This document shows, in pieces, positions 15,752-26,755 of a stretch of 64,000 bases of DNA (the stretch's first letter is position 1; every line of letters begins with the position of its first letter). A program made the translations under genes and the position numbers. Origin of the DNA: Leifsonia sp. Root4 (GTDB taxonomy: Bacteria; Actinomycetota; Actinomycetes; Actinomycetales; Microbacteriaceae); contig NZ_LMDN01000005.1 of the NCBI RefSeq assembly GCF_001425085.1, positions 176,248 to 240,247 on the forward strand, given 5' to 3'. Below the pieces are notes generated by a model. The model had not been told where the DNA came from and made no database searches. It was given only the letters and a program-made list of their open reading frames with translations.

Positions 15752-18694
15752 ATGGCAACAAGCACTAAGCCGACCGGGCGCGGCGGCAACACTTCCGGGC
15801 GCGCCTCGGGTTCAGGAGCTGCCTCCAAGACCGGGGCGACCCCGACCAAGCGCGCGCCCCGGCAGACGGCGGCGCAGAAGACCCTCAAGTTCGAGGCGGT
15901 CGAGGAGAAGCCCGCGCTCATCGTGCGGATGTGGATGGGCCTCGCCCACCTGACCGGTGGTGCGTTCCGTGCGCTCGGCCCGGAGAAGCTCGCCAAGGAG
16001 GAGCGCCGCGACGGGCTGCCATTCTTCCTCGTGCTGCTGGCCATCGCCGGTGCCGGAGTCGAGTGGTTCCTGATCAACAACGATGTCGCCCAGAACCTCG
16101 ACGCCTGGACCTTCGGCGGGCTGTTCGGCCGCGTGGCGTTCGCCCTGCCCGTGATCATGCTGCTCTTCGCCGGCTGGCTGTTCCGGCATCCGGCCAGCGT
16201 GCACGACAACACCCGCATCGGCATCGGCCTCGGCATCCTGCTCGTCTGCGTCTCCGGCCTCTCGCACATCTTCGGCGGCCAGCCTGCCCCCGTCGAGGGC
16301 ATGCCCGTGCTCGCCCAGGCCGGCGGCATCCTCGGCTGGATGATCGCAGCGCCGCTGATCCTGCTCATCACACCGGTCGGTGCCACGATCGTCATCTCAT
16401 TGCTCCTTCTGCTCTCGCTCTTCATCATCACCAAGACCCCGCCGAACAAGCTGCCGCAGCGGCTGCGCGAGCTCTACGCCTGGCTGTTCGGTGAGCAGCT
16501 TCCGGATGCCGACGCGCGTGCGGCCGCCAAGCAGGAGAAGCTCGAGAGCAAGCAGGTCGAACTCGACGGCATCGACGCTCTCGCCAAGCTCGCCGAGGAC
16601 GACGACGAGGAGCCGAGCGGCAACGGCGCCCTGCCGTGGTGGCGTCGCAACAACTCGCAGCGCGAGGAGGACCCAGACTTCGGCGGGGCCATCGTCGACG
16701 ATCTCACGGCCGTGTTCGGCACCGAGCCGTCATCTGGCGGATTCGACAGTGCGCTCGAAGGTGTTCCCGCCCCGGCCGCGCCGCCGGCGCAGGGCATCAG
16801 CTTCGGCACGCCTCCCGCCGTCCCGGACGCCGCCGGATACAACACCGAGGTGCTCGGCGATCTCGCCCAAGCCGAGGCCGCGCTCAAGCGCTACACCGGC
16901 GACATCCAGCTGCAGCGGGGCTCGACGGGCCTGCAGGGAGACGATCAGGGCGAGGACGCCTCGCTCGCCGCGACCGGCGTGCTCCCCGGCACTGCGCTAC
17001 CCGGCTTCGGCCTCGAGGGCGACGACTTCGACGCCGACGCCCTCGGCGACGCCGTGCCGGCCGGCCCTGCCGCGCCGTACAACCTGCCGTCCGCGTCGAC
17101 GCTCGTCGCCGGGGCGCCGGCCAAGACCCGCTCCGCGGCCAACGACGAGGTGGTGCGGGCGATCACCGACGTGCTGACCCAGTTCTCGGTCGACGCCAAG
17201 GTCACCGGCTTCTCCCGTGGACCGACCGTCACCCAGTACGAGGTCGAACTCGGCCCCGGCGTCAAGGTCGAGCGGGTCACCGCACTCTCCAAGAACCTCA
17301 GCTACGCCGTCGCGTCCAACGAGGTCCGCATCCTCTCGCCGATCCCGGGCAAGAGCGCGATCGGCATCGAGATCCCGAACACCGACCGAGAGATCGTCAC
17401 CCTCGGCGATGTGCTGCGCTCCGGTGCCTCCACGAACAGCACCCACCCGATGACGATCGGCGTCGGCAAGGACGTCGGCGGCGGCTACGTCGTGGCCAAC
17501 CTCGCCAAGATGCCCCACCTGCTCGTGGCCGGTTCCACCGGCTCCGGTAAGTCGAGCTTCGTGAACTCCATGATCACGAGCCTCCTGATGCGTGCCAAGC
17601 CGAGCGATGTGCGCATGGTGCTGATCGACCCGAAGCGCGTCGAGCTGGCCCCGTACGCGGGCGTCCCGCACCTGATCACGCCCATCATCACGAACCCGAA
17701 GAAGGCCGCAGAGGCGCTCTCCTGGGTCGTCAAAGAGATGGACATGCGCTACGACGATCTGGCGAGCTTCGGCTTCCGCCACATCGACGACTTCAACAAG
17801 GCCGTCGTCGGCAACGAGATCATCCTGCCGGCCGGCAGCGAACGGCAGCTCAAGCCCTACCCGTATCTGCTCGTCGTCGTCGATGAGCTCGCCGACCTGA
17901 TGATGGTCGCGCCGCGCGACGTCGAGGACTCGATCGTGCGCATCACCCAGCTCGCCCGCGCATCCGGCATCCACCTCGTGCTGGCGACCCAGCGGCCGTC
18001 GGTCGACGTCGTCACCGGTCTGATCAAGGCCAATGTGCCGAGCCGCATGGCCTTCGCCGTCACGAGCGTCACCGACTCCCGCGTCATCCTGGACCAGCCG
18101 GGCGCCGACAAGCTCATCGGTCAGGGCGATGCCTTGTTCCTCCCGATGGGCGCATCCAAGGCGCTCCGCGTCCAGGGTGCATGGGTGAGCGAGAGCGAGA
18201 TCGAACGCGTCGTCAAGCACGTCACCCAACAGGCGCGCCCCGAGTACCGGCAGGATGTCGCGGCCTCGGTCGAGCGCAAGGAGATCGACTCCGACATCGG
18301 CGACGACCTCGAGCTGCTGCTGGCCGCGGCAGAGCTCGTCGTGTCCACCCAGTTCGGCTCCACCTCCATGCTGCAGCGCAAGCTCCGGGTCGGCTTCGCG
18401 AAGGCCGGCCGACTGATGGACCTGCTGGAGAGCCGCGAGATCGTCGGCCCGTCCGAGGGCTCGAAGGCGCGCGACGTGCTCGTCACGGCCGAACAGCTCG
18501 GGGGAGTGCTGGCTCGGCTGCGCGGCGAGGAGCCGCGCGAGCAGGCGGCGCCGGCATCCGCCCCGGCGACGGCCCCGACGCCGGTCGAGCACGACCCCTA
18601 CGGCGGTGACCCCGTCGCGAAGATGTCTGAGGGGTACCCTGAGGTCGAGGGCGACACCGACGAGGACGCCTGGAATCTGACCGGTAGGGACTAG
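15752..18694 (+). CDS. ftsK: DNA translocase FtsK/SpoIIIE
   Basis: 980 residues. Hexameric septal motor that clears chromosomes from the closing division site. A basic disordered head (about 1-50) is followed by four membrane helices (about 88-235), an acidic linker to about 465, and the RecA-like motor with Walker [11 protein letters not shown] (Lys600) and Walker [15 protein letters not shown]. The C-terminal winged helix (gamma domain) starts near [35 protein letters not shown] and reads KOPS-like polar sequences. The ATG at 15752 was chosen from the leaderless -10 box and the [11 protein letters not shown] start. pgsA follows after eight bases, probably in one transcript. Confidence 0.96.
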   Translation: MATSTKPTGRGGNTSGRASGSGAASKTGATPTKRAPRQTAAQKTLKFEAVEEKPALIVRMWMGLAHLTGGAFRALGPEKLAKEERRDGLPFFLVLLAIAGAGVEWFLINNDVAQNLDAWTFGGLFGRVAFALPVIMLLFAGWLFRHPASVHDNTRIGIGLGILLVCVSGLSHIFGGQPAPVEGMPVLAQAGGILGWMIAAPLILLITPVGATIVISLLLLLSLFIITKTPPNKLPQRLRELYAWLFGEQLPDADARAAAKQEKLESKQVELDGIDALAKLAEDDDEEPSGNGALPWWRRNNSQREEDPDFGGAIVDDLTAVFGTEPSSGGFDSALEGVPAPAAPPAQGISFGTPPAVPDAAGYNTEVLGDLAQAEAALKRYTGDIQLQRGSTGLQGDDQGEDASLAATGVLPGTALPGFGLEGDDFDADALGDAVPAGPAAPYNLPSASTLVAGAPAKTRSAANDEVVRAITDVLTQFSVDAKVTGFSRGPTVTQYEVELGPGVKVERVTALSKNLSYAVASNEVRILSPIPGKSAIGIEIPNTDREIVTLGDVLRSGASTNSTHPMTIGVGKDVGGGYVVANLAKMPHLLVAGSTGSGKSSFVNSMITSLLMRAKPSDVRMVLIDPKRVELAPYAGVPHLITPIITNPKKAAEALSWVVKEMDMRYDDLASFGFRHIDDFNKAVVGNEIILPAGSERQLKPYPYLLVVVDELADLMMVAPRDVEDSIVRITQLARASGIHLVLATQRPSVDVVTGLIKANVPSRMAFAVTSVTDSRVILDQPGADKLIGQGDALFLPMGASKALRVQGAWVSESEIERVVKHVTQQARPEYRQDVAASVERKEIDSDIGDDLELLLAAAELVVSTQFGSTSMLQRKLRVGFAKAGRLMDLLESREIVGPSEGSKARDVLVTAEQLGGVLARLRGEEPREQAAPASAPATAPTPVEHDPYGGDPVAKMSEGYPEVEGDTDEDAWNLTGRD

Positions 18695-18702
18695 CCGCAC
18701 TC

Positions 18703-19299
18703 ATGACACCCAGCGACATGGCACCCGCCACCCGGCCGAGCAACTGGAACGCCCCGAACATCATCACGGTCATCCGGATCCTGCTCGCCCCGATCTTCTT
18801 CTGGATGCTGCTCGCCGACGACGGTGCCGACGGCGCCCTGCGCTGGTGGGCGGCCGTGCTGTTCATCGTGGCGATCGGCACCGACGGCATCGACGGCGCG
18901 ATCGCGCGCCGCAAGAACCTCGTCACCGATCTCGGCAAACTGCTCGACCCCATCGCCGACAAGCTGCTCACCAGCGGTGCGCTCGTCTGCCTGTCGATCC
19001 TCGGCGAACTGCCGTGGTGGGTGACCGCGATCATCGTCATCCGCGAGGTCGGCATCACCGTCTGGCGCTTCGTCGAACTCGGCCGCGGCAACGTCGTGCC
19101 GGCATCGAAGGGCGGCAAGCTCAAGACGCTCGTGCAGTCCGTGGCCATCTCCCTGGCGCTGCTGCCGTTCTGGACCGTCTTCGGCGACTGGGTGCACTGG
19201 GTCAACGGGATCGCCATGACGGCGGCCGTCGTGATCACGGTCTACACGGGGGTGCAGTACCTCGTCGACGCCGCACGCCTGAAGAAGAGCCGTGTCTGA
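18703..19299 (+). CDS. pgsA: CDP-diacylglycerol--glycerol-3-phosphate 3-phosphatidyltransferase
   Basis: 198 residues. A membrane enzyme that makes phosphatidylglycerol-phosphate, the precursor of phosphatidylglycerol and cardiolipin. The CDP-alcohol phosphotransferase signature DGxxAR-x8-Gx3Dx3D is seen in DGAIARRKNLVTDLGKLLDPIADK (DG, AR, G and two Asp). Five to six hydrophobic helices span the rest. Two in-frame ATGs (18703 and 18718) are possible; the first is close to the ftsK stop. The order ftsK-pgsA-cinA-clgR is conserved in actinobacteria. Confidence 0.94.
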   Translation: MTPSDMAPATRPSNWNAPNIITVIRILLAPIFFWMLLADDGADGALRWWAAVLFIVAIGTDGIDGAIARRKNLVTDLGKLLDPIADKLLTSGALVCLSILGELPWWVTAIIVIREVGITVWRFVELGRGNVVPASKGGKLKTLVQSVAISLALLPFWTVFGDWVHWVNGIAMTAAVVITVYTGVQYLVDAARLKKSRV

Positions 19300-19861
19300 G
19301 CCATCCGACTCGGCACCGCTCGAGTCGCCGGTCACCCGCCCGCTCGTCGTCGCGGATGCCGCGGCGCTCGTCGTCGCCGAGCTGACCCGACGCGGGTCGA
19401 CCCTGGCCGTCGCCGAATCGCTGACCGGCGGGCTGCTCGCAGCTGAACTGGTGAACGTACCCGGCGCCTCCGCCGTGTTCCGCGGCGCCGTGGTGGCCTA
19501 CGACACCGCGATCAAGAGCAGCGTGCTCGGGGTCGACTCGACACTGCTCGCCGAACGCGGTGCCGTTGACGCCGCTGTCGCCCAGCAGATGGCCGACCGG
19601 GTGCGCTCGGTGCTCGCCGTCGACGGCCAGGACGCCGACTATGGCCTCGCCACGACCGGCGTCGCCGGCCCCGATCCGCAAGACGGCCAGCCGCCCGGCA
19701 CCGTCTTCGTCGCCCTGGCCGCAGGCGCAGGGCTCACCGTGAGCCGGCTGCATCTGCCCGGTGACCGCGCCGCCATCAGGGCGACGACGGTACAGGCGGC
19801 GCTCAGCCTGCTCGCACACGAGCTCGGCATCTCAGAAGTTCCGTCCGCCCCGACGGAATAG
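19292..19861 (+). CDS. CinA C-terminal domain protein (nicotinamide-nucleotide amidohydrolase)
   Basis: 189 residues, consisting of the C-terminal domain only. The signatures TLAVAESLTGGLLAAELVNVPGAS, RGAVVAYDTAIKSSVLGV, and GLATTGVAGPDPQDGQPPGTVFVALA match the PncC/CinA-C family, which hydrolyses NMN to nicotinate mononucleotide. The N-terminal molybdopterin-like domain of full CinA is absent, as in many actinobacteria. The GTG start overlaps the pgsA stop by eight bases. The start could be later because the first 25 residues are not conserved. Confidence 0.92.
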   Translation: MSEPSDSAPLESPVTRPLVVADAAALVVAELTRRGSTLAVAESLTGGLLAAELVNVPGASAVFRGAVVAYDTAIKSSVLGVDSTLLAERGAVDAAVAQQMADRVRSVLAVDGQDADYGLATTGVAGPDPQDGQPPGTVFVALAAGAGLTVSRLHLPGDRAAIRATTVQAALSLLAHELGISEVPSAPTE

Positions 19862-19946
19862 ATGTGGTGAACACGCGGTTACACACCACGAATTCACAAG
19901 TAAAGCCCAGTGTGCACCGATAGTGTTTATGCAACGGGGGTTCGGC

Positions 19947-19952
19947 TAGACT
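19947..19952 (+). promoter_or_regulatory. -10 box upstream of clgR
   Basis: TAGACT about 65 bases before the clgR start would give a transcript with a roughly 60-base leader containing the strong AAGGAGG site (20007-20013). I see no clear match to the published ClgR operator here. Confidence 0.4.
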
Positions 19953-20018
19953 GACCTCCTTGACACGGCCGGTGGACCGTGGCAGACACAGCTCACAGAA
20001 GCTATGAAGGAGGTTCCG

Positions 20019-20327
20019 ATGATTCTTGTTCGTCAAGAAATCGGCGATGTGCTCAGGGACTTCCGACTTCAGAAGGGTCGCACTCTTCGTCAGGTTGCCA
20101 GCAAGGCGAGCGTCGCCTTGGGCTACCTGAGTGAGGTTGAGCGCGGTCAGAAAGAAGCCTCAAGCGAGATCCTCGCTTCGGTTGCGGATGCCCTCGACAC
20201 TCCGATTTCGGTCATCATGCGCGAGGTCGGCGATCGTCTCGCCGTCCTTGAAGGCATTGATCCGATTCCCGACACGGTTCCCGACGAGTTTGTCGCGAAC
20301 TTCGACGCAGACATGATGGTGCGCTGA
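20019..20327 (+). CDS. clgR: ClgR-like transcriptional regulator (XRE helix-turn-helix)
   Basis: 102 residues. A helix-turn-helix of the XRE type occupies about residues 8-62: LRDFRLQKGRTLRQVASKASVALGYLSEVERGQKEASSEIL. In mycobacteria and corynebacteria ClgR activates clp protease genes and stress repair genes and is itself degraded by Clp. The location after ftsK-pgsA-cinA and before recA matches clgR loci. The ATG at 20019 follows AAGGAGG with a five-base spacer; the upstream ATG at 20004 overlaps that site and is unlikely. The C-terminus ends DADMMVR, and hydrophobic tails of this kind can be Clp degrons in the family. Confidence 0.88.
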   Translation: MILVRQEIGDVLRDFRLQKGRTLRQVASKASVALGYLSEVERGQKEASSEILASVADALDTPISVIMREVGDRLAVLEGIDPIPDTVPDEFVANFDADMMVR

Positions 20328-20404
20328 GCCGATTTCCTCTGAGCCGATTTCCTTGGGCTCTGGCGGATGCCGGCAGCGGTGTGCTGCCGCATCTGCACGC
20401 ACTC

Positions 20405-20442
20405 AACAATGCCGGCCGGTCTTTTGACCGGCCGGCATTGTT
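20405..20442. terminator. Strong bidirectional terminator after clgR
   Basis: A perfect 17-bp stem (20405-20421 with 20426-20442), loop TTTT, rich in GGCCGG and flanked by AA/TT. The right arm runs into TTTCGC. It is the most canonical intrinsic terminator in the window and separates clgR from the DUF3046 gene. Confidence 0.9.
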
Positions 20443-20447
20443 TCGCT

Positions 20448-20459
20448 TAGCGTTGCAGC
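20448..20459 (+). promoter_or_regulatory. Leaderless -10 box for the DUF3046 gene
   Basis: TAGCGT (20448-20453) is six bases before the ATG at 20460 and just beyond the clgR terminator. Confidence 0.5.
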
Positions 20460-20690
20460 ATGCGTCGAAGTGAGTTCAACCTGGCCATGGCCACCGAGTT
20501 CGGTGACGCCTACGCTGCCGTGGTGCTGAACGACCTCGTGCTGCCCGCCCTCGGCAACCGCACAGGGGAGCAGGCGCTGCGGGCGGGAGTTCCGCCGCGC
20601 GAGGTCTGGCTGGCGATCTGCGAGGCCACCGACGTTCCGAGCGAACGGCGCTACGGCGTCGGCCTGCCGAGGCCGGCTTCCGCCCGCTGA
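20460..20690 (+). CDS. DUF3046 family protein
   Basis: 76 residues. The sequence MRRSEFNLAMATEFGDAYAA, then LVLPALGNRTGEQALRAGVPPREVWLAICEATDVPSERRYG, matches the DUF3046 family of small actinobacterial proteins of unknown function. The gene is almost always found just upstream of recA, as here. No cofactor motif or membrane segment is visible. The position between clgR and recA hints at a stress link, but nothing in the sequence proves it. Confidence 0.88.
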   Translation: MRRSEFNLAMATEFGDAYAAVVLNDLVLPALGNRTGEQALRAGVPPREVWLAICEATDVPSERRYGVGLPRPASAR

Positions 20691-20746
20691 CGCAGCCCGC
20701 GCGCCCGCGCGCGTTCGATTCCCTGGGGCGACACGCCGCGTTCATG

Positions 20747-20775
20747 TCGAATATCTGTTCGGTTCGTACTAGGCT
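20747..20775 (+). promoter_or_regulatory. recA promoter with LexA (SOS) box
   Basis: TCGAATATCTGTTCGG (20747-20762) matches the actinobacterial LexA box TCGAAC-N4-GTTCGA at 10 of 12 defined positions. A -10-like TAGGCT lies at 20770-20775, so bound LexA would cover the -35 region. Confidence 0.75.
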
Positions 20776-20832
20776 CCTGCACAGCAGGACCTGAGCTGAC
20801 CGTTTTCCACCGATCCACCCGCACACGAACCC

Positions 20833-20855
20833 GTGTCGGTGGCTCGGCGTACAGT
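20833..20855 (+). promoter_or_regulatory. Second recA promoter, PafBC (RecA-NDp) type
   Basis: GTGTCGGTG (20833-20841), eight bases, then TACAGT (20850-20855) match the mycobacterial LexA-independent recA promoter consensus TTGTCRGTG-N8-TANNNT with a single mismatch in the first base. The spacing is exact. Confidence 0.65.
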
Positions 20856-20922
20856 CGAAAACATCAGCTGAAGAACTGCTGACTGCCTTGTCAGTTCGTG
20901 CCCGGTTCACAGGGTTGAAGGG

Positions 20923-20952
20923 TGCTCGACGCACGAGAAATCGCGTCGAGCA
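20923..20952 (+). other. Hairpin in the long recA leader
   Basis: TGCTCGACGC (20923-20932) pairs perfectly with GCGTCGAGCA (20943-20952). It lies in the 5' leader about 65 bases before the recA start. The 326-base gap between DUF3046 and recA holds this hairpin, the two promoters and no further gene that I can see. Confidence 0.5.
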
Positions 20953-21016
20953 GACCGGATCCGCCGCCACGAACACGACAGCCTATAGGCGTACCGAACC
21001 AGTCAAGGAGAATGAA

Positions 21017-22132
<1,116 letters not shown>

Positions 22133-22146
22133 GCGGCCCACTCATC

Positions 22147-23172
22147 ATGGAAATCGGATGGTGGGGCGGCGGCGCTCCCGGTGACAACGAGCACGGTGAC
22201 AACGAGCAGCGTGACGACGAGAATCACGGCGGTGACGCCGAGGCGGATCTGGGCGCTGGCGCCGAGACGCCGGCCGAGCAGCCCCCTGCTCGGCCGGTCG
22301 CCGGGCCCGTCAAGCCGGTCGAGTCGGTCACAGCCGTCACATCGGCACAACCGGTCAAGCCCGCCAAACCGCTTGCCACGCTGCCGAGCGCGCCGCCCGC
22401 CAATCCGCCGGCGTCTGCCGGAGTAGCTGCCGAGACGTCGGCAGAGCGTGACAGCTCGCTGGCCACGGTCAGCTACCTGCCGTGGGCGGCGCCGGGCATT
22501 GACGTCGCCGCGTCATCCGGGATCGAGTCGACCGCGTTCCGGCGTCCATTCCTGGCGCCGGAACGCGGTTTCGACAGTGCGGGCTTCGACGGCGACGGCG
22601 AGCCCGTCGTCATCGCAGAACCCGGCGATTGGACCGCCGAGTACAGCGACGAGGACGACGAGGAGGAGGCCGAGGCGGAGTTCGACCCGGCCGCTCTGGA
22701 GAATGCGCTCATCAAGAAGCTCGCCAGACGCGACCTCTCCATCGCCGAGGCGGAACAGTTCCTGGAACAGAACGGCTTGCCGGCGGAGCAGCTCGAGGAG
22801 TGGATCGAACGCAATGAGCGGCTCGGCTATCTCGATGACGTGCGTCTCGCCGAGAACCTCGTCGACCAACTTCGGCGACGCAAGGGCCTGGGCTCGTCGT
22901 CGATCAGGCAAGAGCTCAGCCGGCGCAAGATCAACCCCATCGTCATCAGCGAGGCGCTCGGCGAATCGGATCGGGACGACGAGCGAGCGCGGGCGCTGGA
23001 GCTGGCCGTGAAACGAGCCGGGCAGTTGAGCTCCTATGACGAGGCGACCGCCGAGCGGCGCCTGACCGGATTCCTGATGCGCAAGGGCTACCCGTCCGGT
23101 GTCGTCCGCGATGTCGTCAAGACCGCACTGGCCGGCCGCAAGCGACCATCAGGCGGCGTGCGCTTTCGCTGA
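22147..23172 (+). CDS. recX: RecX regulatory protein with long acidic N-terminal extension
   Basis: 341 residues. The RecX core occupies about residues 185-330: ALENALIKKLARRDLSIAEAEQFLEQNGLP, NERLGYLDDVRLAENLVDQLRRRKGLGSSSIRQELSRRKI and FLMRKGYPSGVVRDVVKTAL, three tandem three-helix repeats that sit in the RecA filament groove and damp its activity. The first 180 residues are low-complexity, Pro/Ala/Glu/Asp-rich, beginning with short repeats of GDNE type. Typical RecX proteins are 150-270 residues. The ATG at 22147 is near the recA stop; a later start inside the extension is possible. Confidence 0.9.
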   Translation: MEIGWWGGGAPGDNEHGDNEQRDDENHGGDAEADLGAGAETPAEQPPARPVAGPVKPVESVTAVTSAQPVKPAKPLATLPSAPPANPPASAGVAAETSAERDSSLATVSYLPWAAPGIDVAASSGIESTAFRRPFLAPERGFDSAGFDGDGEPVVIAEPGDWTAEYSDEDDEEEAEAEFDPAALENALIKKLARRDLSIAEAEQFLEQNGLPAEQLEEWIERNERLGYLDDVRLAENLVDQLRRRKGLGSSSIRQELSRRKINPIVISEALGESDRDDERARALELAVKRAGQLSSYDEATAERRLTGFLMRKGYPSGVVRDVVKTALAGRKRPSGGVRFR

Positions 23173-23190
23173 TCTAAACTAGAGCCCATC

Positions 23191-24825
23191 ATGAGCACCG
23201 TCAGCGAAGCCCCCACCGTCATAGCGCCGTCCACGGCATCGCACAATGCGGACGGTCGTGCCCGAAGCTACGAGGTGCGCACCTTCGGCTGCCAGATGAA
23301 CGTGCACGACTCCGAGCGCTTGAGCGGTTCGTTGGAGGCGGCCGGCTACGTCAAGGCCGACGGCGTCGAGCCCGACGTTGTGGTGATCAACACCTGCGCC
23401 GTGCGGGAGAACGCCGACAACAAGCTCTACGGCAACCTCGGCTACCTGGCATCCATCAAGCGCAAGCACGAGGGCATGCAGATCGCCGTCGGTGGCTGTC
23501 TGGCCCAGAAAGACAAGAACGTCATCCTCGAGAAGGCTCCGTGGGTGGATGTCGTCTTCGGCACGCACAACATGGGCTCGCTGCCGAGCCTGCTCGAGCG
23601 GGCGCGCCACAACGACGAGGCGCAGATCGAGATCCTCGAGTCGCTCGAGACCTTCCCGTCCACGCTGCCGACCAAGCGTGATTCGAGCTACAGCGGCTGG
23701 GTGTCGATCTCGGTCGGCTGCAACAACACCTGCACCTTCTGCATCGTGCCCGCCCTGCGCGGCAAGGAGAAGGACCGCCGCCCGGGTGAGGTGCTCGCCG
23801 AAATCCAGTCCCTCGTCGATGACGGCGCCATCGAGGTCACGCTGCTCGGCCAGAACGTCAACTCCTACGGCGTCGAGTTCGGCGACCGGCTGGCCTTCGG
23901 AAAGCTGCTGCGTGCAGCCGGCGCGATCGAGGGGCTCGAGCGCATCCGCTTCACCAGCCCGCATCCGGCCGCGTTCACCGATGACGTGATCGAGGCCATG
24001 GCCGAGACGCCCTCGGTGATGCCGCAGCTGCACATGCCCCTGCAGTCCGGATCCGACCGCGTATTGAAGGCGATGCGCCGCTCCTATCGCTCGGCGAAGT
24101 TCCTCGGCATCCTCGAGCGCGTGCGCGAGCGCATCCCGAACGCCGCCATCAGCACCGACATCATCGTCGGCTTCCCCGGCGAGACCGAGGAGGACTTCCA
24201 GGAGACGCTGCGCGTCGTCGAGGAGGCCCGTTTCGCGACGGCTTTCACCTTCCAGTACTCGATCCGCCCCGGCACTCCGGCCGCGACCATGCCGGATCAG
24301 GTGCCGAAGGCCGTCGTGCAGGAACGCTACGAGCGTCTCGTCGCACTCCAGGACCGGATCGCATGGGAAGAGAACGAGAAGGTCATCGGCCGCACCGTCG
24401 AGGTTCTGGTCACCAACCACGCGGGCAAGAAGGATGCCGACACCGAGCGTCTCTCCGGGCGTGCTGAGGACAGCCGGCTCGTCCACTTCGAGGTCCCGGC
24501 CGGCTCTGCAACTCCGCGCCCCGGCGATGTCGTCACCGTGACCGTGAGCCAGGCCGCGCCCTTCTTCCTCATCGCCGACTCGGCCGATGACGCTCCGCTC
24601 ACCATCCGGCGCACCCGTGCGGGCGACGCATGGGACCGCCAGGAGGCGGAATCCTGCGGCGTCCCCGCACCGACGGGCACAGCGGGCGCGCAGAGCGGCG
24701 CCCCGGGGCCCGTGTCGCTCGGCTTCCCGACGCTCCGCGTCGGATCGGCCCTGAACGTCGGCCAGAGCCTGGGCGCGGGCGCGAGCACCGTGCCGATCTA
24801 CAACGTCGACGACGATCTGCGCTAG
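23191..24825 (+). CDS. miaB: tRNA-2-methylthio-N6-dimethylallyladenosine synthase
   Basis: 544 residues. A radical-SAM methylthiotransferase that modifies A37 of tRNAs after MiaA. The N-terminal UPF0004 cluster cysteines are visible (TFGCQMN with Cys34, NTCAVREN, and GGCLAQ). The radical-SAM motif is GCNNTCTFC (Cys177, 181, 184). A TRAM domain spans about residues 395-470. A 60-residue Ala/Gly/Pro-rich tail exceeds the family norm. The GTG of miaA overlaps the miaB stop, so both modification steps are encoded together. TAAACT at 23175 is a likely -10 box with a very short leader. Confidence 0.96.
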   Translation: MSTVSEAPTVIAPSTASHNADGRARSYEVRTFGCQMNVHDSERLSGSLEAAGYVKADGVEPDVVVINTCAVRENADNKLYGNLGYLASIKRKHEGMQIAVGGCLAQKDKNVILEKAPWVDVVFGTHNMGSLPSLLERARHNDEAQIEILESLETFPSTLPTKRDSSYSGWVSISVGCNNTCTFCIVPALRGKEKDRRPGEVLAEIQSLVDDGAIEVTLLGQNVNSYGVEFGDRLAFGKLLRAAGAIEGLERIRFTSPHPAAFTDDVIEAMAETPSVMPQLHMPLQSGSDRVLKAMRRSYRSAKFLGILERVRERIPNAAISTDIIVGFPGETEEDFQETLRVVEEARFATAFTFQYSIRPGTPAATMPDQVPKAVVQERYERLVALQDRIAWEENEKVIGRTVEVLVTNHAGKKDADTERLSGRAEDSRLVHFEVPAGSATPRPGDVVTVTVSQAAPFFLIADSADDAPLTIRRTRAGDAWDRQEAESCGVPAPTGTAGAQSGAPGPVSLGFPTLRVGSALNVGQSLGAGASTVPIYNVDDDLR

Positions 24826-25799
24826 TGAGCGGTGAACAGCCGGCGCACCCGGACGGGCACGCGCTGATTGCCGTCGTCGGCGCAACCGGAACGGGCAAGT
24901 CGGCGCTCTCGCTCGACATCGCCGAACGGCTCGCCGCCGACGGCGTCGCAGCGGAGATCGTGAACGCCGATGCCATGCAGCTCTACCGCGGCATGGATAT
25001 CGGAACGGCGAAGCTGCCGCTCGCCGAACGCCGCGGGATCCCGCACCACATGTTCGATGTGCTGAGCGTGCGCGATGAGGCGACCGTCGCCGGCTACCAA
25101 GACCAGGCCAGGGCGATCGTTGACGACATCCGTGCTCGTGGCGCCGTGCCGATCATTGTCGGCGGGTCCGGGCTCTACGTCTCGGCGCTGGTCTACGACT
25201 TCCGCTTCCCGGGCACAGATCCGGCGGTCCGCGCCTCGCTCGAAGAAGAACTCCTCGCGCTCGGCACCGGCACGCTCTACCGACGTCTCGCGGCCTTCGA
25301 CGAGGCCACCGCGCTCCGCATCGGCTCCAGCAACGGCCGGCGCATCGTGCGGGCACTCGAGGTGATCGCCGTCACGGGGGAGCCGAACGCCGCCGCGCTG
25401 CCCGATGAGCCGGTGCCGTGGCATCCGCTCGCCATCGTCGGGCTCGCCGCCGAGCGCGACACACTCACGGCCCGTCTCGACCGCAGGGTCGAGCAGATGT
25501 GGGCGGACGGCCTGCTCGACGAGGTGCGCGCACTGCTGCCGCTCGGACTCGAGCAGGGAGTCACGGCCAGCCGCGCGATCGGCTACACCCAGGCGATCGA
25601 CGAGATCCACGGGCGCAGCAGCGGGGCAGATGCCATCGAGGCCACCCAGCAGCTCACCCGCCGCTACGCGCGCCGCCAGGTGAGCTGGTTCAAGCGGTAC
25701 CCGCACGCGCACTGGCTCGCCGCCGCAACGGAGGACGATGGGGCGGATGCCGCCGCGGCCCGCGCCGACGCCGCACTCCGCGCCTGGCGCGCGGTCTGA
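24825..25799 (+). CDS. miaA: tRNA dimethylallyltransferase
   Basis: 324 residues. Adds dimethylallyl to A37 of UNN-reading tRNAs. The P-loop [13 protein letters not shown], the [17 protein letters not shown] substrate motif, [11 protein letters not shown] and the C-terminal [13 protein letters not shown] tRNA-binding motif are all present. The GTG overlaps the miaB stop by one base (TAGTG), which I prefer to the long upstream extension lying inside miaB. dapF follows, with its own leaderless promoter. Confidence 0.96.
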   Translation: MSGEQPAHPDGHALIAVVGATGTGKSALSLDIAERLAADGVAAEIVNADAMQLYRGMDIGTAKLPLAERRGIPHHMFDVLSVRDEATVAGYQDQARAIVDDIRARGAVPIIVGGSGLYVSALVYDFRFPGTDPAVRASLEEELLALGTGTLYRRLAAFDEATALRIGSSNGRRIVRALEVIAVTGEPNAAALPDEPVPWHPLAIVGLAAERDTLTARLDRRVEQMWADGLLDEVRALLPLGLEQGVTASRAIGYTQAIDEIHGRSSGADAIEATQQLTRRYARRQVSWFKRYPHAHWLAAATEDDGADAAAARADAALRAWRAV

Positions 25800-25819
25800 G
25801 CGGTTTGCTCCTCGCCGTT

Positions 25820-25831
25820 TAGACTGGGCGC
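25820..25831 (+). promoter_or_regulatory. Leaderless -10 box for dapF
   Basis: TAGACT (25820-25825), six bases, then ATG at 25832: a textbook example of the layout seen across this window. Confidence 0.6.
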
Positions 25832-26713
25832 ATGGCGTTCGATCTGCACTTCACCAAAGGCCAGGGCACCGGCAACGACTTCGTGCTCTTCGCCGATCCC
25901 GACGGGCTGAACCCGTTGAGCCCGGCCCAGATCGCCGCCGTGTGCGATCGCCGCTTCGGCATCGGCGGTGACGGGCTGATCCGCGCCGTGCGCTCCAGCC
26001 GGCTCCCGGAGGGCGCCGCCGCCCTCGCCGAGGATGCCGACGCCGAATGGTTCATGGACTACTGGAACGCCGACGGCACCCCGTCGGAGATGTGCGGCAA
26101 CGGCATCCGCGTCTTCACCCGGTTCCTGCTCGACCAGGGCCTCGCCGAGCTCGCCGACGGCGACACGCTTCCCATCGGAACACGGGCGGGCGTGCGCGAC
26201 GTGCAGGGCAGTCGCAACGGCTTCCAGGTCGATCTCGGTCGGTGGCGCCTCGATGGCGGGGAACCGCTCGTGCGCGCGAAGAACCTCCCGGTGGCCAGGC
26301 CCGGCCTCGGCATCAACGTCGGCAACCCCCACGTCGTCGTGGCGCTGGCCGATGAGGCCGAGCTCGAGGCCGCGGACCTCAGCTACATCCCGCAGCTCGA
26401 ACCCACCCCGGCCGACGGTGCCAACGTCGAGTTCGTGGTGCCGGCCGATCCGCTGGTCCACGACGGGGTCGGTCGCTTCCGCATGAGGGTGCACGAGCGC
26501 GGCTCAGGCGAGACTCAGTCCTGCGGCACCGGGGCAGCGGCCGCCGCCCTCGCGGTGCGGCACTGGGCCGGCGCGGGTGCGCCGAACCAGTGGCGGGTCG
26601 AGCTGCCGGGCGGCGTGCTCGGCGTGCGCATGTTCCCGACGGAAGACGGTGAGCACGTGGCGCTCTCCGGCCCGGCTGAGCTCGTCTTCGACGGCGTCCT
26701 CAACCTGGGCTAG
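25832..26713 (+). CDS. dapF: Diaminopimelate epimerase
   Basis: 293 residues. Converts LL- to meso-diaminopimelate, the peptidoglycan cross-link and lysine precursor. The two catalytic cysteines are in [11 protein letters not shown] (Cys88) and [13 protein letters not shown] (Cys231), acting as the acid/base pair. The N-terminal [14 protein letters not shown] motif supplies substrate contacts. The length is usual for actinobacterial enzymes. It stands apart from dapA and dapB, as is normal. The DUF503 gene converges on it. Confidence 0.97.
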   Translation: MAFDLHFTKGQGTGNDFVLFADPDGLNPLSPAQIAAVCDRRFGIGGDGLIRAVRSSRLPEGAAALAEDADAEWFMDYWNADGTPSEMCGNGIRVFTRFLLDQGLAELADGDTLPIGTRAGVRDVQGSRNGFQVDLGRWRLDGGEPLVRAKNLPVARPGLGINVGNPHVVVALADEAELEAADLSYIPQLEPTPADGANVEFVVPADPLVHDGVGRFRMRVHERGSGETQSCGTGAAAAALAVRHWAGAGAPNQWRVELPGGVLGVRMFPTEDGEHVALSGPAELVFDGVLNLG

Positions 26714-26755
26714 GTCACGCAGCCGACAACCCACGCGCCCACGGCCGGCGATGGC

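Noticed and set aside
19862..20018. ClgR operator upstream of clgR
   Set aside because: No match to the CGC...GCG inverted consensus could be found by eye.
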